From positions 32,775,626-32,839,625 of the forward strand of contig JAVMKO010000004.1 of assembly GCA_032164245.1 (NCBI GenBank): DNA of 64,000 nucleotides. Direction: 5' to 3'. Below are positions 1-12,855 of this stretch, one piece after another. Each line of letters opens with the position of its first letter. Positions within the stretch are counted from its first letter, which is position 1. The position numbers were made by a program, and so were the translations under genes. The DNA is from Sternotherus odoratus. Lineage: Eukaryota; Chordata; Testudines; Kinosternidae. The notes below the pieces were generated by a model. It ran no database searches and had not been told where the DNA came from. It was given only the letters and a program-made list of their open reading frames with translations.

Positions 1-504
1 TTTATCAAGCAGGGTTGTTTCTTACAGGCTATTCTCCAGGTCTAGGCTTAAATCATTCAAGTAATAGGGGTTCTACCACTTCAGTTTGGAGACTTTTCCC
101 ACAGCCCAGTGTATCTTATTATCAGGGTTTTTTTCCCCTGATATTCAGTCTACATTTTCTTTTGTTCCATCCCACTACGCCCAGTTCTGCAGCCTTAGAA
201 TTTATACAGTTCTTAGAAGTAGATGTTCATATATTGGCCTATGTTTATTTTTAAAAATGCAAACAATTATTTGCCCCCATAAATTAGCCCACTTTAAATA
301 CCCAATTTCTTGGTACAATCAAAATCATAAATTTCCAAGTGACCTTAATTACAAAGGCAAATTGGGATGGAAAAAGAGAGATCTGGTTAAGGCCAGGATG
401 AAAACTTGACCCTTACTCTCAAATGTCCATCATTTGTTTTCAAATATCCATGCCTCAAACATCATATATAGCCAAACATGCAAATATTTTATAGAGGTAT
501 TTGA
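1..504 (-). other. PDE5A intron 2 (partial), no recognised element
   Basis: This stretch lies downstream (minus strand) of the exon 2 splice donor, so it is the start of PDE5A intron 2. I see no exon-like sequence and no repeat that I can name. The small open frames here look like chance frames in AT-rich DNA. Confidence 0.6.
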
Positions 505-580
505 GACCAGATCCTCAGTTAGTTTAAATCAATCTGCCTCCAATGAACTGCATGTATTACACTAGCTGATGATCTGGCCT
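505..580. repeat. Palindromic MITE-like repeat (AGATCCTCAG family)
   Basis: The two halves are imperfect reverse complements. The left arm begins GACCAGATCCTCAGTTAGT; the right arm, read on the minus strand, begins GGCCAGATCATCAGCTAGT. The arms meet at a CCAATGA centre near 540. Sister copies with the same arm order occur at 26234-26316, 55331-55411 and 63611-63696. I recognise this as a short palindromic repeat dispersed in sauropsid genomes but cannot give its family name. It lies about 30 bases inside PDE5A intron 2. Confidence 0.65.
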
Positions 581-611
581 CTTTTTACTTACACAAAATT
601 TCCATATTTAC

Positions 612-1200
612 CTCATATGCATCCTTGATGTTCAAAGGCTGGCCCAAAGCTGCTACATGTCCCACAATCCCCTTGTTCCATTCCAAGCGAATGCAGTTGT
701 TTGAAGCTTCTTCCAAGGTGGAACCTTCTGCAACATCGAACAGCCTGCTCACAAGAAACTTCTCATTGGAGCTATCCTCACAGACTAAGAAAAGGGAGTA
801 ACGATCAGCAGCTATGAGCTGATGAATGTGCAGGAAAATTTTGTGGCAAAGGGCTGTGACATCCAAGTGAGAGGAAATATCTTTCACTAGTTCTAAGAGT
901 CTTGAGCACTGATCCCCTGCATCAGTCCCAATCCTTGGAGATTGTAGAGGCATCTGTTCCTTTTTTCCAGAGCCAGAAAGGAAACTCACAGTTCCGACAG
1001 AATCCTTGACAATGATGGGCCTTAGAGGCCTGTCAAATTCAGAAGCAGAGATTTTCCTTGCTGGTATCCCAGGGTTGGGGCTCTCAGCTCGGGTTGTCTG
1101 ATGAGCAGGACAAGAGTAATCTTCACTGTGGTTTTTGGTTCCTTCCTTACAGACTGGGATGGTGTGAACTCTCTCAGCAAACCATGCATTGACCATTTCT
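612..1200 (-). CDS. PDE5A: PDE5A coding exon 2 (N-terminal region and start of GAF-A)
   Basis: This exon encodes 196 whole codons plus the last base of a split Arg codon of cGMP-specific phosphodiesterase 5A, the cytosolic enzyme that hydrolyses cGMP. The acceptor on the minus strand is TTTTTGCAG just above 1200; the donor GTAAAT starts at 611, right after the GAG of DAYE. The protein opens [16 protein letters not shown], carries the RKIS site (the known PKA/PKG phosphorylation serine; residue 86 counting from the A1 start here), and continues into the regulatory GAF-A domain ([25 protein letters not shown]). GAF-A binds cGMP allosterically. The exon stops before the rest of GAF-A, GAF-B and the catalytic domain, which must lie to the left of the window. 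The ATG at 1196-1194 is where the shorter A3 isoform is expected to start. No stop or frameshift interrupts it. Identification comes from remembered similarity to mammalian PDE5A and is very secure. Confidence 0.97.
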
Positions 1201-1659
1201 CTGCAAAAACAGAAGTGAAAGGTAATAAATATTATGAGTTAACAATCCCCAAGCAATAATTATTTAAAAGAACCAACCCTTTTACACAATATTACATAAA
1301 ATAATATATTTAGTGAAACACCTGCTTCTCTTTAACTCGGTGTTGTTCATTTCCAGCCAACACTGAGATTTAAGCACTAATATCTTATGTCTTATAAAAA
1401 AGAAATATTTCTGCTCAAATAAATGATGCTGAATAAGGCAGAAAATTATTACTCATGACATAGCTTTCAGTGCATAAAAGTTGAAAATTATGACTATACT
1501 AATCTCAAATAATTCATCCTTAGTCATGTCATAGAGTTTAAGGACAAAAAGGGCCACCAGATCATTTGATTTCCTATCACAGGCCACCACCACCACCGAG
1601 CACCCCCACACCAAAACCCGGAAACTGAAATTAGACCAAAGCATTACCACCTACAGGAG

Positions 1660-2110
1660 ACTAGACTATTATGTGCCACCAGGAGGGAATGAGAGAGACC
1701 AGGTTGTACCAATGCCCATGGCCCCTGAAATGGCAGGGAATTAAGCGAGAGCTCTCCAGATAATCCTGGCAAATGATCCTCTACAGCTCCGGGGTATGTA
1801 AAACAAATCCACTCCCACCCGACACCCACACCATACACCCAGTCACTGCCAATCGGACCGGGGGCGGGGGGGAATTCCTTCCCAACCCCACTTATGACAA
1901 TCTGATAGAGCCTTAGCATGTGAGCAAGAACCATCCATCCAAGTACCCGAGAGAGAGCAAATGCTCAGTGCAACCTCCGAGCCCTGTCCCACTCACTCTG
2001 CCCAATGTCCCATCTCCAGTTGTGGCTATCCTCTGATGCTTTAGGAGGAAGACAACCAAAAAACAAAAACCACCCAAAACTAAAACACCGCAAACAAACC
2101 TCCTAACCCC
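1660..2110. repeat. Candidate unclassified interspersed repeat
   Basis: This block is markedly more GC-rich than its surroundings and contains the string GGGAATTCCTTCCCAACCCC (1870-1889). I recall similar strings from repeated turtle sequences. It has no open frame with family resemblance and no clear termini. A CR1 or LTR untranslated region is possible. The call rests mostly on base composition and memory. Confidence 0.3.
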
Positions 2111-2899
2111 TTCCCCCACATACATACCATATAGAATACACTGCAGGGGAAGGAGGGAAGGGAATCCTTCATTTTGTGCATAACGGTTCCAACCCTCATT
2201 AACCCTAAAAATTAGAACTCTTTATGGAAAACAACAAACAAAACATTATTCTGATTAGAACTGATTGAAAAATAGTATTTTCAACAACAAAAATGTAGGG
2301 GAAAATGAAATTTATTCTTTTTTCAGTTTTATGGAAAAAAAATCCAGATTTTTATCAAAACAATAGAAAAATCTAACCCATGAACATTTTCATTTAAAGA
2401 AAAGGCCATTTTTCAACAAAAAGTTTTCAACCAAAAACATCTGACCATCTGTAACTCTGGCTAATAAATGTAAACACTTCACAACTTTGGTTGGATAACC
2501 AATATTCAAAAAAAATCGACCTTGATCATTTTATTTTTATTTATTTTTATCCCAAAATAAGGGGAAAACATGCTGAAGGAAAACAAAACCAAAAAAACTT
2601 AAGAAATAAGGCTCCAATCCATCTCCTATTGATGGTAATGGAAAAACTCCCATTAATCTCAGCAATGCGATTAGATCCTAAATGTTCAGACTGTTGCTCA
2701 CCCGAATGGTCCTTACTCACCCAAGCATTGTCACTGAAGCGTGCACAGTTAAATACTCAAAAGTCAAAGTTTAGGTTGAACATGCCACTTTAATTTTGCC
2801 CCTTGAGTATATACATATTGACATAATCTTTAACTGCATACCACATACCGCTTCTCAAATATATAATGAACTTGCAATACAAGCATGTTTCTTAGGCCT

Positions 2900-3164
2900 G
2901 GGCTACACTAGCGGGAGGATTCGAACTAAGGTACGCAACTTCAGCTACACTATTCATGTAGCTGAAGTTGAAGGACCTTAGTTCGACTTACCTGGCCGTC
3001 CCCACGGTGGCTCCCCCGTTGACTCCGCTGACTCCTCTTGGCAAGCTGGAGTTCTGGAGTCGACAGGAGTGCTTTCGGGAATCGATTTATCACGTCTAGG
3101 CGAGACATGATAAATCAATCCCCGATATATCGAACACTACCCGCCGATCCAGGTAGTGTAGCCC
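2900..3164. mobile_element. Small palindrome-bearing MITE (Harbinger-like or related)
   Basis: The ends are GGGCTACACTA (2900-2910) and its exact reverse complement TAGTGTAGCCC (3154-3164). Inside is a strong hairpin: CGAACTAAGGT near 2923 pairs with ACCTTAGTTCG near 2975, and AACTTCAGCTAC pairs with GTAGCTGAAGTT within it. A second stem near 3080-3120 pairs GATTTATCA with TGATAAATC. There is no coding capacity. Flanking target duplication is not clear. Terminal repeats and size fit a non-autonomous DNA transposon; the superfamily is a guess. Confidence 0.65.
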
Positions 3165-4909
3165 TAACCTTAGTCACTCACTAAAGTCAGGATCTTACAA
3201 ACACTACAAACGGAGATTCTATTCACGTGATTAGTACCATTGATCTTAATGGGGCAACAGCGTGGGTGTGTAAAATTTGGGACACATGGCCCATACATAC
3301 TGGTATTTTAATTAAAGTTTCCACTCCCTCCACTCATTAAATGTGGAGAAGTACCAAGCTGTTGGCACATTATAAAGTGTCTGTTTCTAAAAAACAACCA
3401 CCTGCTTTTGGAATTCAGTAACAGTATTACAAGGTCCAAGTTGTACAGAACTTTATCCCATACAGATGGTACAGCAATGACTGCCAATGTGCCAGATTAT
3501 AATGGAAAGCTTCCTTGGAAACTGAAGATATGACAGAACAAACAGAATTCTGGAAAGAGAACGTGGGGTACTGGACCGAGAGACAGCAATGAAACTTGGA
3601 ATAGATAACATGGAGATTTTTCAGAACAGAATTACTGCACAAAGGCCCAATCCTGCAAGGAACCAAGCACCTAAACTCCCCAGTTGCAGAACTGGGCCTG
3701 AAGATAGCTCCCCGTGAATGATTATTCCACTCTTGTAATGAACGAGAGTTACATACAAGAGGATTACCAAATGAGGTCCATAATATTATAAAGAGGAGCT
3801 GGTTCAAAAATATTCTTGAAAAATTGTATTGACCTCAAGTTGAATGCAATATATCCTTTAGGCAGATGTGGCAATCAGAGTCTGTGATTGTGGTACACTT
3901 GTTTGCCCTTTGCAAGCTCTGACTTTCAAATGCAGTGACACCATTAGAGTTATCATTGTAATGGAAGCATCATCAGGAAAGCCAGCACATGGCTGCCCTT
4001 TGTCTTTAGTGGATCCCCAAACTATGTACATAGTAAAACACAATCACCTGGACCCTTTACTTATGAAAACATGCATCATCTCTGAAATGAAAGTATTTTT
4101 TCTTATGTACCCATAACACATGTAGCAACATTTTCTTGGCTAAAATCTGAAACAAAGAATTTTGTAATCTCAGCCGAACATCATGTTTCTAAAGTGGAAG
4201 CATCATACTGTATATGAACAGCCCATAAAATAAATTAATATAATTTTTGCAAATCACATAACGTGTGAGCAACTGAACAGTTGAAACCCAGTAAAAATGT
4301 CTGATTTTTGGTAGCCTATGATGGAAAAAAGTCAGAGGTCACATTTCAAATTTGGGATTTTTTTTCTTTACTCGGCATACCATAGAATGAGCGTAGCAAA
4401 TTTCAAAGGTGTTGCTGACTGAGAGCACAATGAATCCTGTTAGTTGGTGAATGATCTGTTACAAACAAGTAAGGTTGGTGGAGAAACAAGAATTCTGTTC
4501 TTCAAAACATTTTGGGATTTCAGAACATAGTTTTGTTTCCCATCAGAATGAAAACAAGACTTTTGAAAAATTTTATGAACAAATACGAGAGAATCAAGAG
4601 ACGATCCATAGCTATTCAGGGGTGGGACTCTGTCCCACAATATTCCCTCCTGGATCTAAGAAACCTTTTAGATGGAAAAAGTTTCCTAAAATAATTATTC
4701 AACCAGCTCTAGTTACAAGTATTTCCATATATCAGATATGGATATCTATATAACAGCTCCATATATTCCTTATTTAAAGGATGGCCTCCTCTGCATTGTA
4801 AAATACAAAGCAGCAAGGGGCTGCTGAAAATGATTGGCAAAGCAAAGCTAAAGGGATTGATTAGTCTCTAAAGTCTTTTATTTCAACTATACTGCAAAAC
4901 AATAGATAT

Positions 4910-5038
4910 TTTGCATCCGACGAAGTGGGTATTAGCCCACGAAAGCTTATGCTTCAATACTTTAGTTAGTCTTTAAGGTGCCACAGGACTCTTTGTTACC
5001 TCTGCTATTCCAGACTCACACAGCTACCTCTCTGATTC
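4910..5038 (+). repeat. Dispersed repeat with CGAAAGCTTATGC / GGTGCCACAGGACTC motifs
   Basis: The block reads through GACGAAGTGGGTATTAGCCC, ACGAAAGCTTATGC, TTAGTC, AAGGTGCCACAGGACTC and a degraded CACAGCTACCTCTCTGAT tail. The same ordered motifs recur at 12771-12855, and a related set occurs near 41110-41250. I recognise this family as very common in turtles and crocodilians but do not know its class with certainty; a retroposon tail is likely. Confidence 0.6.
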
Positions 5039-7329
5039 TTAATAGATATTATGGTAAGCCATAACCTGAAAAAGAAGAATATTTGTCTTCCCTTGTGAAG
5101 GTTTGAGCACTGACATACGACGAAGTCCTGACTGGAACTAAGAACTACACAAATGTGGTGTTAAAAACTGATTCACTGAATGAGGATAAATTTAAAATGT
5201 GGTGAGTCTACGTAGTGAATACTTGTCCAGGAAAAGGAGTGATGTGACTGCAGACTACACACCAGTAAGGATTTCAGGATCGTATATGAGAGAATATTTT
5301 TCCCTCAGGGCAGTGGTTGGTTAACATGATCTAACAGATCTGTAGGACCAATTTTTGCTCTTAATCACACCATAAGTGAAAGAAGAATCTGATCTTTATC
5401 TGGGCTCCCAATTACAGCATTTTGGTCCTGATCTTACAAAGACTTACACATGTACTTATTATCCACACACTGTGAAATAATCCTGTCACGGTTAATGGAA
5501 CTAACAGTCCATACAGTTAAGCATAATTGTAAGTCTTTTGCAGAATCAGAGCCTTAGACTTTTGGGTAGGTAACTTGGATGAAATGCTGGCCCCATTAAA
5601 ATCAATGGGAGTGTTGAGATTGAGTTCAGTGGGGACAGGATTTTATCCCATGTATTTCCACTTCTTCTGTGAAGTACCTAGCAAAATAATTTCTATTATT
5701 GTGTACCTCAACATCTATTACAAAGCACCCACGAATATTAAACCAGTCTGCTGAAAAATGATGTCAGATAATAAAATGCAGTAGAATGACCAATAAATGA
5801 TTCCACTGTTGCTGTGAATGAGGGGGTTATGGTTAATTATTTTAAAAAATTAGGAAGTAAATTCACGGTTTATTTAATATATTAATAAGTATTCTTCATT
5901 ACAATGTCATCATAATTTTTCTTTGAACAAGAAGTCTGGTCTCACCCAAATGGCTTATGAAATGATACTTTCATATGAAAAACTACATCAACAGGAAGAA
6001 TGATTAATATATTATCATAATTCTGATTTTAACAAGGACTTATTTATAGCACTTAATATGTTGAGCTCCCACAGATTATGTTAAAATGTGGAAGGGAGAC
6101 TTTTTACAATAGAAATACATTAAATCATACTTTTCAAGAGGCATGTCAGCAAACTGACGCTGCAAGCTGTTTGAGTAAGAGACAAAATAAGAAGCCAGCA
6201 TCTAATCATTCTCAAAGGTAGAAAAGGAAATTTTTTAGAGGGAAAAATATGATAATGGCCAAAAATATCCCAAGTAAACAATCAGGTGATTATTAAATAA
6301 ATTGCTGTATAAGACGACTCTGTGAGCATCCCTGAATTAAAATCAGTGTTCCTGACTCTTGTGCTTTCATCATGACACTTGCGCTATTTGGTGTTTTTCA
6401 GCTCCATTTTCTCACACAGCTACATGGATGGGTTGAAGAACTAATATTTCGTTTTGGATGAAAAGCAAAATATAGTTTTAAAAATCAGTCAGAGGATTGA
6501 CTTGACCTGTTTTTGCTTTTTCAATATCATTTTCCATTTAGCCAATGCATGACAAGTATAACAATTATTTTCTCAGCATACAATAAGCCATATAAGTAAG
6601 GTCTATCAGTACCAGACACCTATTGAACTGCAATAGAGATTAGTGGGAATATATGAGAAATTGCTATTTATGAGACAAATGTGATGTGTAAAGGACCATA
6701 TTAAGCACCCCTAGAAACACCCCTAATTCACACAAGTAGTCTTCAATGAGCATAGGTATTTGCAGGATTTGGCCCTAAAGTTCTTAGGGCCAGAGAACTG
6801 CTGTGAGGGACAAGTTGCAGCAGTGACAGTAGAGATTAGGTTTGTATAGAACAGGAGCAAATACTGATATCCAGGTGCTGCAAGAAGCCTGCTCACTAGA
6901 AACCCTTTCAAAACTGTAATATATATAGTCTCACCCCAGTGTAGCCCTTTAAACAATGCTTGGTATGCAGCTACAGCCACTCACCCTCCTTACCGCCTGC
7001 CTGCATCCTTTTCTTCCAGTGAGCCGCACTGTGGCAACCATAACTGAGCCCAGCGTTCATGAATGGGAGTAAGTGATGGCTATTTTTACAGTCATTTGCA
7101 TTAGTGACATCCACTCCTCCCTCTCATTATAAGATGTTGAATGTCAGAGTATGGTGAGAACTGAATTTGCCAGGTGACATCTTCCAACAGAAAACATTTT
7201 GAGAGGGTTTTTTTTTGGAGGGGGGAGGAAGGAGTTGAGGGTGAATGAGGGTTATTACTTTTGAAAATGGATAATAAAATATTTGGGGGAAAAACATATC
7301 CTTCTGTATACAAATGTTCTCTTGTACAG

Positions 7330-7620
7330 AACTCCAGCTCTTGTTATTTATTATTTGTATTACAGCAGCACCTACAGATCTCATCTGAAATAAGGGCCCC
7401 ATTGTGTTAGGTGCTGTACAATAATGAGAAACAGTCCCTGTGCCAAAGAGCTTACAAGTTAAATAGACAAGGACAGAAAGTGAATGGAAGGGGAACAGGG
7501 GCACAGAGGAGAAGTGACTTGCCCCAGATCAGACAGCAGGCCTGGGGAGATCTGGGAGTAGAGCAGAGCTCTCCCGACTCCTAGTCAAGTGTTCAATCCC
7601 ACTGTCGATACTGCTCCCAT
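7330..7620. repeat. L2/MIR-type remnant
   Basis: The first part (TATTACAGCAGCACC through CCCATTGTGTTAGGTGCTGT and CAAAGAGCTTAC, to about 7460) is the reverse complement of the conserved 3' end of an L2-like LINE. The second part (AAGTGACTTGCCCCAGATCA near 7513 and CTCCCGACTCCTAGTC) matches the 3' half of the MIR/L2 consensus as I remember it. Related copies are near 18660, 26150, 27590 and 30620. Confidence 0.6.
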
Positions 7621-8994
7621 GCAACTAATTCACTATATGACCAAAGATAAATGACTTCCCCACCATGCATTTCATTTTATCCTTACCTATCCCCCCAAAA
7701 ACCTATGGTGATATTTAATGAGTTAAGGAGAAATTAGAATTGCCTTCCTCACATTAGCAGTGATACTACCTGCATCAATAAGGGTCACAAAGTGATCATC
7801 TTAACATCTGTAAAGCACTTTGAGCTCCTTAGAAGAAATGCACACACACCTGAATTCATCTGGTATAGAATGCCAACATTCAGTTGCATTAATTCTTAGG
7901 GCCTGCTCCTACTGCTGTTGAAGTCAACAGTTTTTTAAGATAGATAAAGACTAATTATTAGGCCTATGTGCTTTTCTCAGAATAACCACTAGATGTCAAC
8001 AATTTACTTTTCAGGTTTTTGATGTAATTTAGATGTGAAAATCATTTTAAGGTTCACCATCAACTTGAAATCTAGTTGCTTTTTAACAAAACAGTTAAAG
8101 GTAGTTTTTGGTACTAAACCTGCCCCTGTGTTCCCTTGCCAAGGTTTGAGGTTTTCCCATTTTCATACATTTTTTAAATGTTTTCCATTCCCCTCTTGCT
8201 TTGTGAAAGACCTAAACAAATAGGAGAAATCATATGACTAAATAGTGGAAATAATGAAAAACAACAATATACTAAGTACTGTCAAATGCACATAACTGAA
8301 AACACATAGAAAATGATTTTGTTCTAATCTCTTGATGTGTTATTTGTAACAACAGTTAGCAAACTTTTTTTAAGATAGAAGTGTGATAGTGTCCATTTAT
8401 GGGCCCAACTTACCAAAGTTCATATGCACATACTTAACTTTAAACATGTAAGTAGGGAATGGGAAAAATTAATGGAATGGGTCTTCAAATTAAACGTGTC
8501 CTTTGCCAAGTATAAATGTAAATTAAGAACTCTGGCTCTGGATTCAGATACAGTATTCTTGTTAGAGCTGAAATTAATGATTTTTCAGTATTATACAATA
8601 ATTTAAATCTTGACTGATGGAGTATTTTTTAAATCGCACATACAATTTGATTAGTTGGTTGAAGTGAGGATACCAAACAGTGCCTATCCTTATGATAATT
8701 TATTATTCTTGGCTATTTACAAGTCATCTTTTACAACTAAACTTTTTTCCCCAAAAAAACACAGCAATCCGGTCCTACAAGGGACTTTTCATTCACAATA
8801 CAAAAAAAAGTCACAGCAAAACTACAGCAATACAAAAGGTCAAGGTATTAAATAATAAAATTGGATCATTTATTTTTCCTGCTAATATGCTTGTTTCTTG
8901 TCCCAGCCTCAAAATAACTATGGGACCCATTCACTCTCCCATGAAGCCAATAGCAGTTTTGCCATTGATTCTAGTGGAAAAAAGATTAAGCCCA

Positions 8995-9118
8995 AAAGGT
9001 GAAATTCACCCCTATGTACTACTAAAGTCCTACTTAAATTCCCAAAATAGGACTTAAGTAGGATTTAATGGTGCAGAGGCTTTGGGCTGGCCCTCTGTAC
9101 AGGGGTGAATTCACCCTT
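8995..9118. repeat. Palindromic MITE-like repeat (GGTGAAATTCACCCC ends)
   Basis: The left end AAAGGTGAAATTCACCCCTA is mirrored by TACAGGGGTGAATTCACCCT at the right end, an inverted terminal repeat with few differences. In the middle AAGTCCTACTTAAATT faces AGGACTTAAGTAGGATTT, so the copy can fold on itself. The preceding 70 bases contain CCCATGAAGCCAATAG and CCATTGATTCTAGTGG, a degraded copy of the window-wide CCATTGA module. Confidence 0.6.
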
Positions 9119-10470
9119 AGCACATAAATAAATGGGAAAATATGTATTTTTTTACTAAGTAAATACATTTTGTGGCTGGCGCCAGGCCTAATGTAAAATG
9201 ACAACCATTGAATTATTCACACGGGCCATTTGAACAAGGGTTTTTTCGGGCACTTTGTAAATAGAGTCTTTTGAATCTAATGCTGGTTTTTGAGCAATTC
9301 ATATAAATCAAATTATTCCATGTACATTTATTTATGTTTCTTAGACAGTAAAGACGTGGGAGACTTACATTGTGTGAGTTTGGTAATTATATTTGTCTAT
9401 GCCAAAGCGAAATATATTTTCTTTAATTTAATGTTCAAAATGAAAATAGATTGTACAGTATTTGCCTGACTCAGGAAACACTGTAGGAGGCTGAGCTGCA
9501 TTGTTTGCAGTACTTGGCCTGGATCCTACATTCTCCACACAATTCACCTTTAGACAAACATTCGAAAATGTCTCTGAATTCATAATACGTTTTGCAGCTG
9601 CATTGATCTTCTGCATTTTAGACACCTTTCTTCAAATAAGTAGGCACAAGTGTAACTTATTTGCCTATATGTGTAATTTGACTCATATGAGTAATACATG
9701 CCTAAGCATTTGTTGGATTTTTGCAGTAGTCTTAATGCACAGTGTATACATTTCTTTGGGAAGTGGAGGTTCCTGAGAAAAGTGTTTAAGAATGTGTGGG
9801 ATACTTAGAAGAAAAGGATTTGAAAAAAATTAGTTTTAAAACTACACACATTTCATGGCTTTTACAGAAAAGACCCCTATCCTTCTCCAAAACTCCTTTC
9901 TCAAGCAAAACTCTGTAAATACATACAACGTGAACAAAATGTGCAAATGGGAGAAAACATACTATGGCCAGAATGGTGTAACATAACTAATGTCAACAAA
10001 GTTACACCAGGGATTGATTTGATTAATTCCTGTAAAAATGTTGTATATTTTTAGGATTCATTTTTTTCCAAAGGGGATTACCAAAGTATTTTTAAATTTG
10101 ATCACTGAAAAATAACTCTCCAAAACACACATTCAGAATCAGTTGGACAGTCTGAACTTCTGCACACTTATTATAAAAATGCATAAACTTCCTCTTATGT
10201 AGAAACAAACTAAGCATATACATATTACTATGAACAAAACTGAGACAATACCCAAGATCTACAACTAGCACAGGCTTACAGAGCTAAAACACCAAATACA
10301 TGGCTCAAGATGAAAGACATTTTCCAATATTTTCCTGAACATGGAGACTGAAGATCTCGGAACTGAGAAACCAGCCCAAATGAAATACTTCGGGCTGTCA
10401 TTAAGAGAAATAAATAATGCTTTCCCTTTCACATATAACTGATATAATCAACCTGTGTTACAATAACCCA

Positions 10471-10521
10471 AGATAGTTATGGCAAAGAGTCATACGAGAT
10501 AGTTATGGCAAAGAGTCATAC
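10471..10521. repeat. 25-bp exact tandem duplication
   Basis: AGATAGTTATGGCAAAGAGT plus CATAC occurs at 10471-10495 and again at 10497-10521, identical, with one extra base between. It is a two-copy local duplication with no sign of function. Confidence 0.95.
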
Positions 10522-12600
10522 ACAAGGACAAAAGCAAAGCTTAACTTAATATTTTTTATCTATCATTCCATACATTTAGGAAGCCAGAAAAAAAAACCTT
10601 TATGGAACAATGAAGTTGTCTATAGTTGGAACACAATTTCTCCCCTGCGCTGAGTGAGAAGTAAACTTGCCTGTGAGCGTGAAAGGTACTAAGGAAAAGT
10701 CACACCAGTATTTTAAAGAGGAACAATAAAGGAAACCAGAAATATTTTATTGTATATAGTATACTGGTTTCTTGAAGAGAATTTTAAGTAATGGTGAAGC
10801 TTGGGGGGTAAAAGTGGTGTGACAAACTGCCTGGATAACATTTTTACAAAACTAATACAAAAAGTATACCATTAGCGAGCTGATACTGATAATAGACACA
10901 CTCCTAACTGTAACAGAAGTTGGTGGGTACAAGGAATGCAAGGTTAGTCCAATATGCCAATCAAACTTGTACACCATTCAATACACCATGCTTAATAACA
11001 TTTGAAGAATGACTTTTAACATCAATTATGAAAAGGCTACAATAATAGTGTGGGTAATCAAAAGATAGATTCTAAAATAAAGTCCATATGCTGTACTAGA
11101 ATGAGAAGAATTAAATTTACTTTGAAAACCATTTCCTCCACTCTCTGAGCCATATTTGCCCCTGGTGTAACTTCATTAAATGTGCCAGGGACAAACTTGA
11201 AACATTGTTCTGCATCTTGATCAGAGCTATCATAAAAATCCACATTTAATATTTATGTATATACTTCCTGTATATCTCTAGTGCCTTGTACAAAACAAAG
11301 TAATAAAATACCTGTGGGTACTTGATACTGAAAACCATTATCAAGTGAGTAGTCCTTATTCCCATGTAGTCAATGGAATGGATTATGTGGGTAAAATCTT
11401 CAAATTTGAATAAGTTTTTGTAGGATCAGGCCCAGGTTGTACACTTTCATATCAAACTATAACATATTGCATCACAATTCATTCATCCACCTAATCAGTA
11501 TGAACTGTGGAAGTAATACAGCCTACACTGAGCACCTCCTGAAAAGCACCGAGCAGCCTATTGGAGATGGCTCAGCACCTTGCAGGATTAGCTCATAGCT
11601 TGTAGCCATAACTGATATAAGGTTTATACTGTTGCTATACCATTAACTTTTATAAAAATGATTTTATAAAAATACTATGGATATTTAGCACACAGGTGGT
11701 CCAGTCTTGCAGCCCATACCGACATGGGCCCAGAATACTGACTAGGAAAGTTTCCATAGCTGTGTAGATTACAAATAATTATAAATTAACTGAAATATAT
11801 TTTATTTTAAAGTGTTGCTTTCTAGAAAATGTGGTCTCTCTGTAAACCATGCACAGAAATCCATTAATGACAATGTGATCTATAAAAAATAGACAAATAT
11901 TGTCTATATTTTACATAATATGTATGATACTGTGACTCTACATTTATAAAATGCTTGGGATGACATCACCTAAACCAATTTTGTCTTTCTTTTTTTATTT
12001 CCTCATGTGAGTACTCCTACTGAAGTCAGTGGGATTACTCTAGGAGTATGGAATTGCACAAATTAATCCATGCAGGGAGAAAGGAATATTTTATATAATT
12101 GATTTTAATAGTGCAAAGATACCTGCTCAATAAGATCCTGATCCAAAGTCCATTGAAATCAATGGAAAGAGTTACACGGATTGGGTTTTGAATCACACAC
12201 TTGGTGTTTATTCTCAATTTTGATTCTTAACCCTGCAACAGACAATGGAGTGCAATTCTGTTTCTGCTCATTTGTATTGATATTTGAAAATGTAACAGAA
12301 AAGCTCAGAAGCCTAAAGTTAATTATACATAGCAATATGAATTCAGACTAAAACATGATGAGCCTGTTTTATGAATTACTAAATTAATTCAAGGTGTGTG
12401 TGTGTAGATGGATAGATATAAACTGATGAAACAAAGTAAAAAGTGCAGAATTAAATTAGATTTTAAAAGTACGGGTTAAAACTACATCAGAGAAATCCCA
12501 TTTACCAGACAGAACAGGTACAATGTTAAGCAATCAAAACATGAAAAGTAAATTGCCATCACCACTGTTCAATGTAAATATTACTGTAGCACAAATTATG

Positions 12601-12604
<4 letters not shown>

Positions 12605-12672
<68 letters not shown>
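12605..12672. repeat. (TA)n microsatellite, 34 units
   Basis: An uninterrupted run of TA dinucleotides, a likely length-polymorphic site in PDE5A intron 1. Open frames that read through it (YIYIYI on either strand) are artefacts of the repeat. Confidence 0.99.
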
Positions 12673-12674
<2 letters not shown>

Positions 12675-12770
12675 CCATGGAATCAAGTTCAGGGTTTTCT
12701 ATCAAGCCATATTCCAAATGTAGACAATTATACCTTTTACTAAATACACTGCAATTTGTACTCCATGCAT

Positions 12771-12855
12771 ATGAAGAAGTGGCTTTTTTACCCACAAAAG
12801 CTTATGCCCAAATAAATCTGTTAGTCCTTAAGGTGCCACCGGACTCCTCATTGTT
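12771..12855 (+). repeat. Second copy of the CGAAAGCTTATGC-type repeat
   Basis: GAAGAAGTGGCTTTTTTACC, CACAAAAGCTTATGCCCAAA, TAAATCTGTTAGTCCTTAAG and GGTGCCACCGGACTC follow the same order as in the copy at 4910-5038. The right tail is lost. Confidence 0.6.

Noticed and set aside
3427..3807. A 126-codon minus-strand frame in PDE5A intron 1
   Set aside because: No domain, no splice context and no similarity that I recognise; part overlaps a palindromic repeat fragment.
12523..12795. Open frames rich in Tyr-Ile on both strands
   Set aside because: They are translations of the (TA)n microsatellite.
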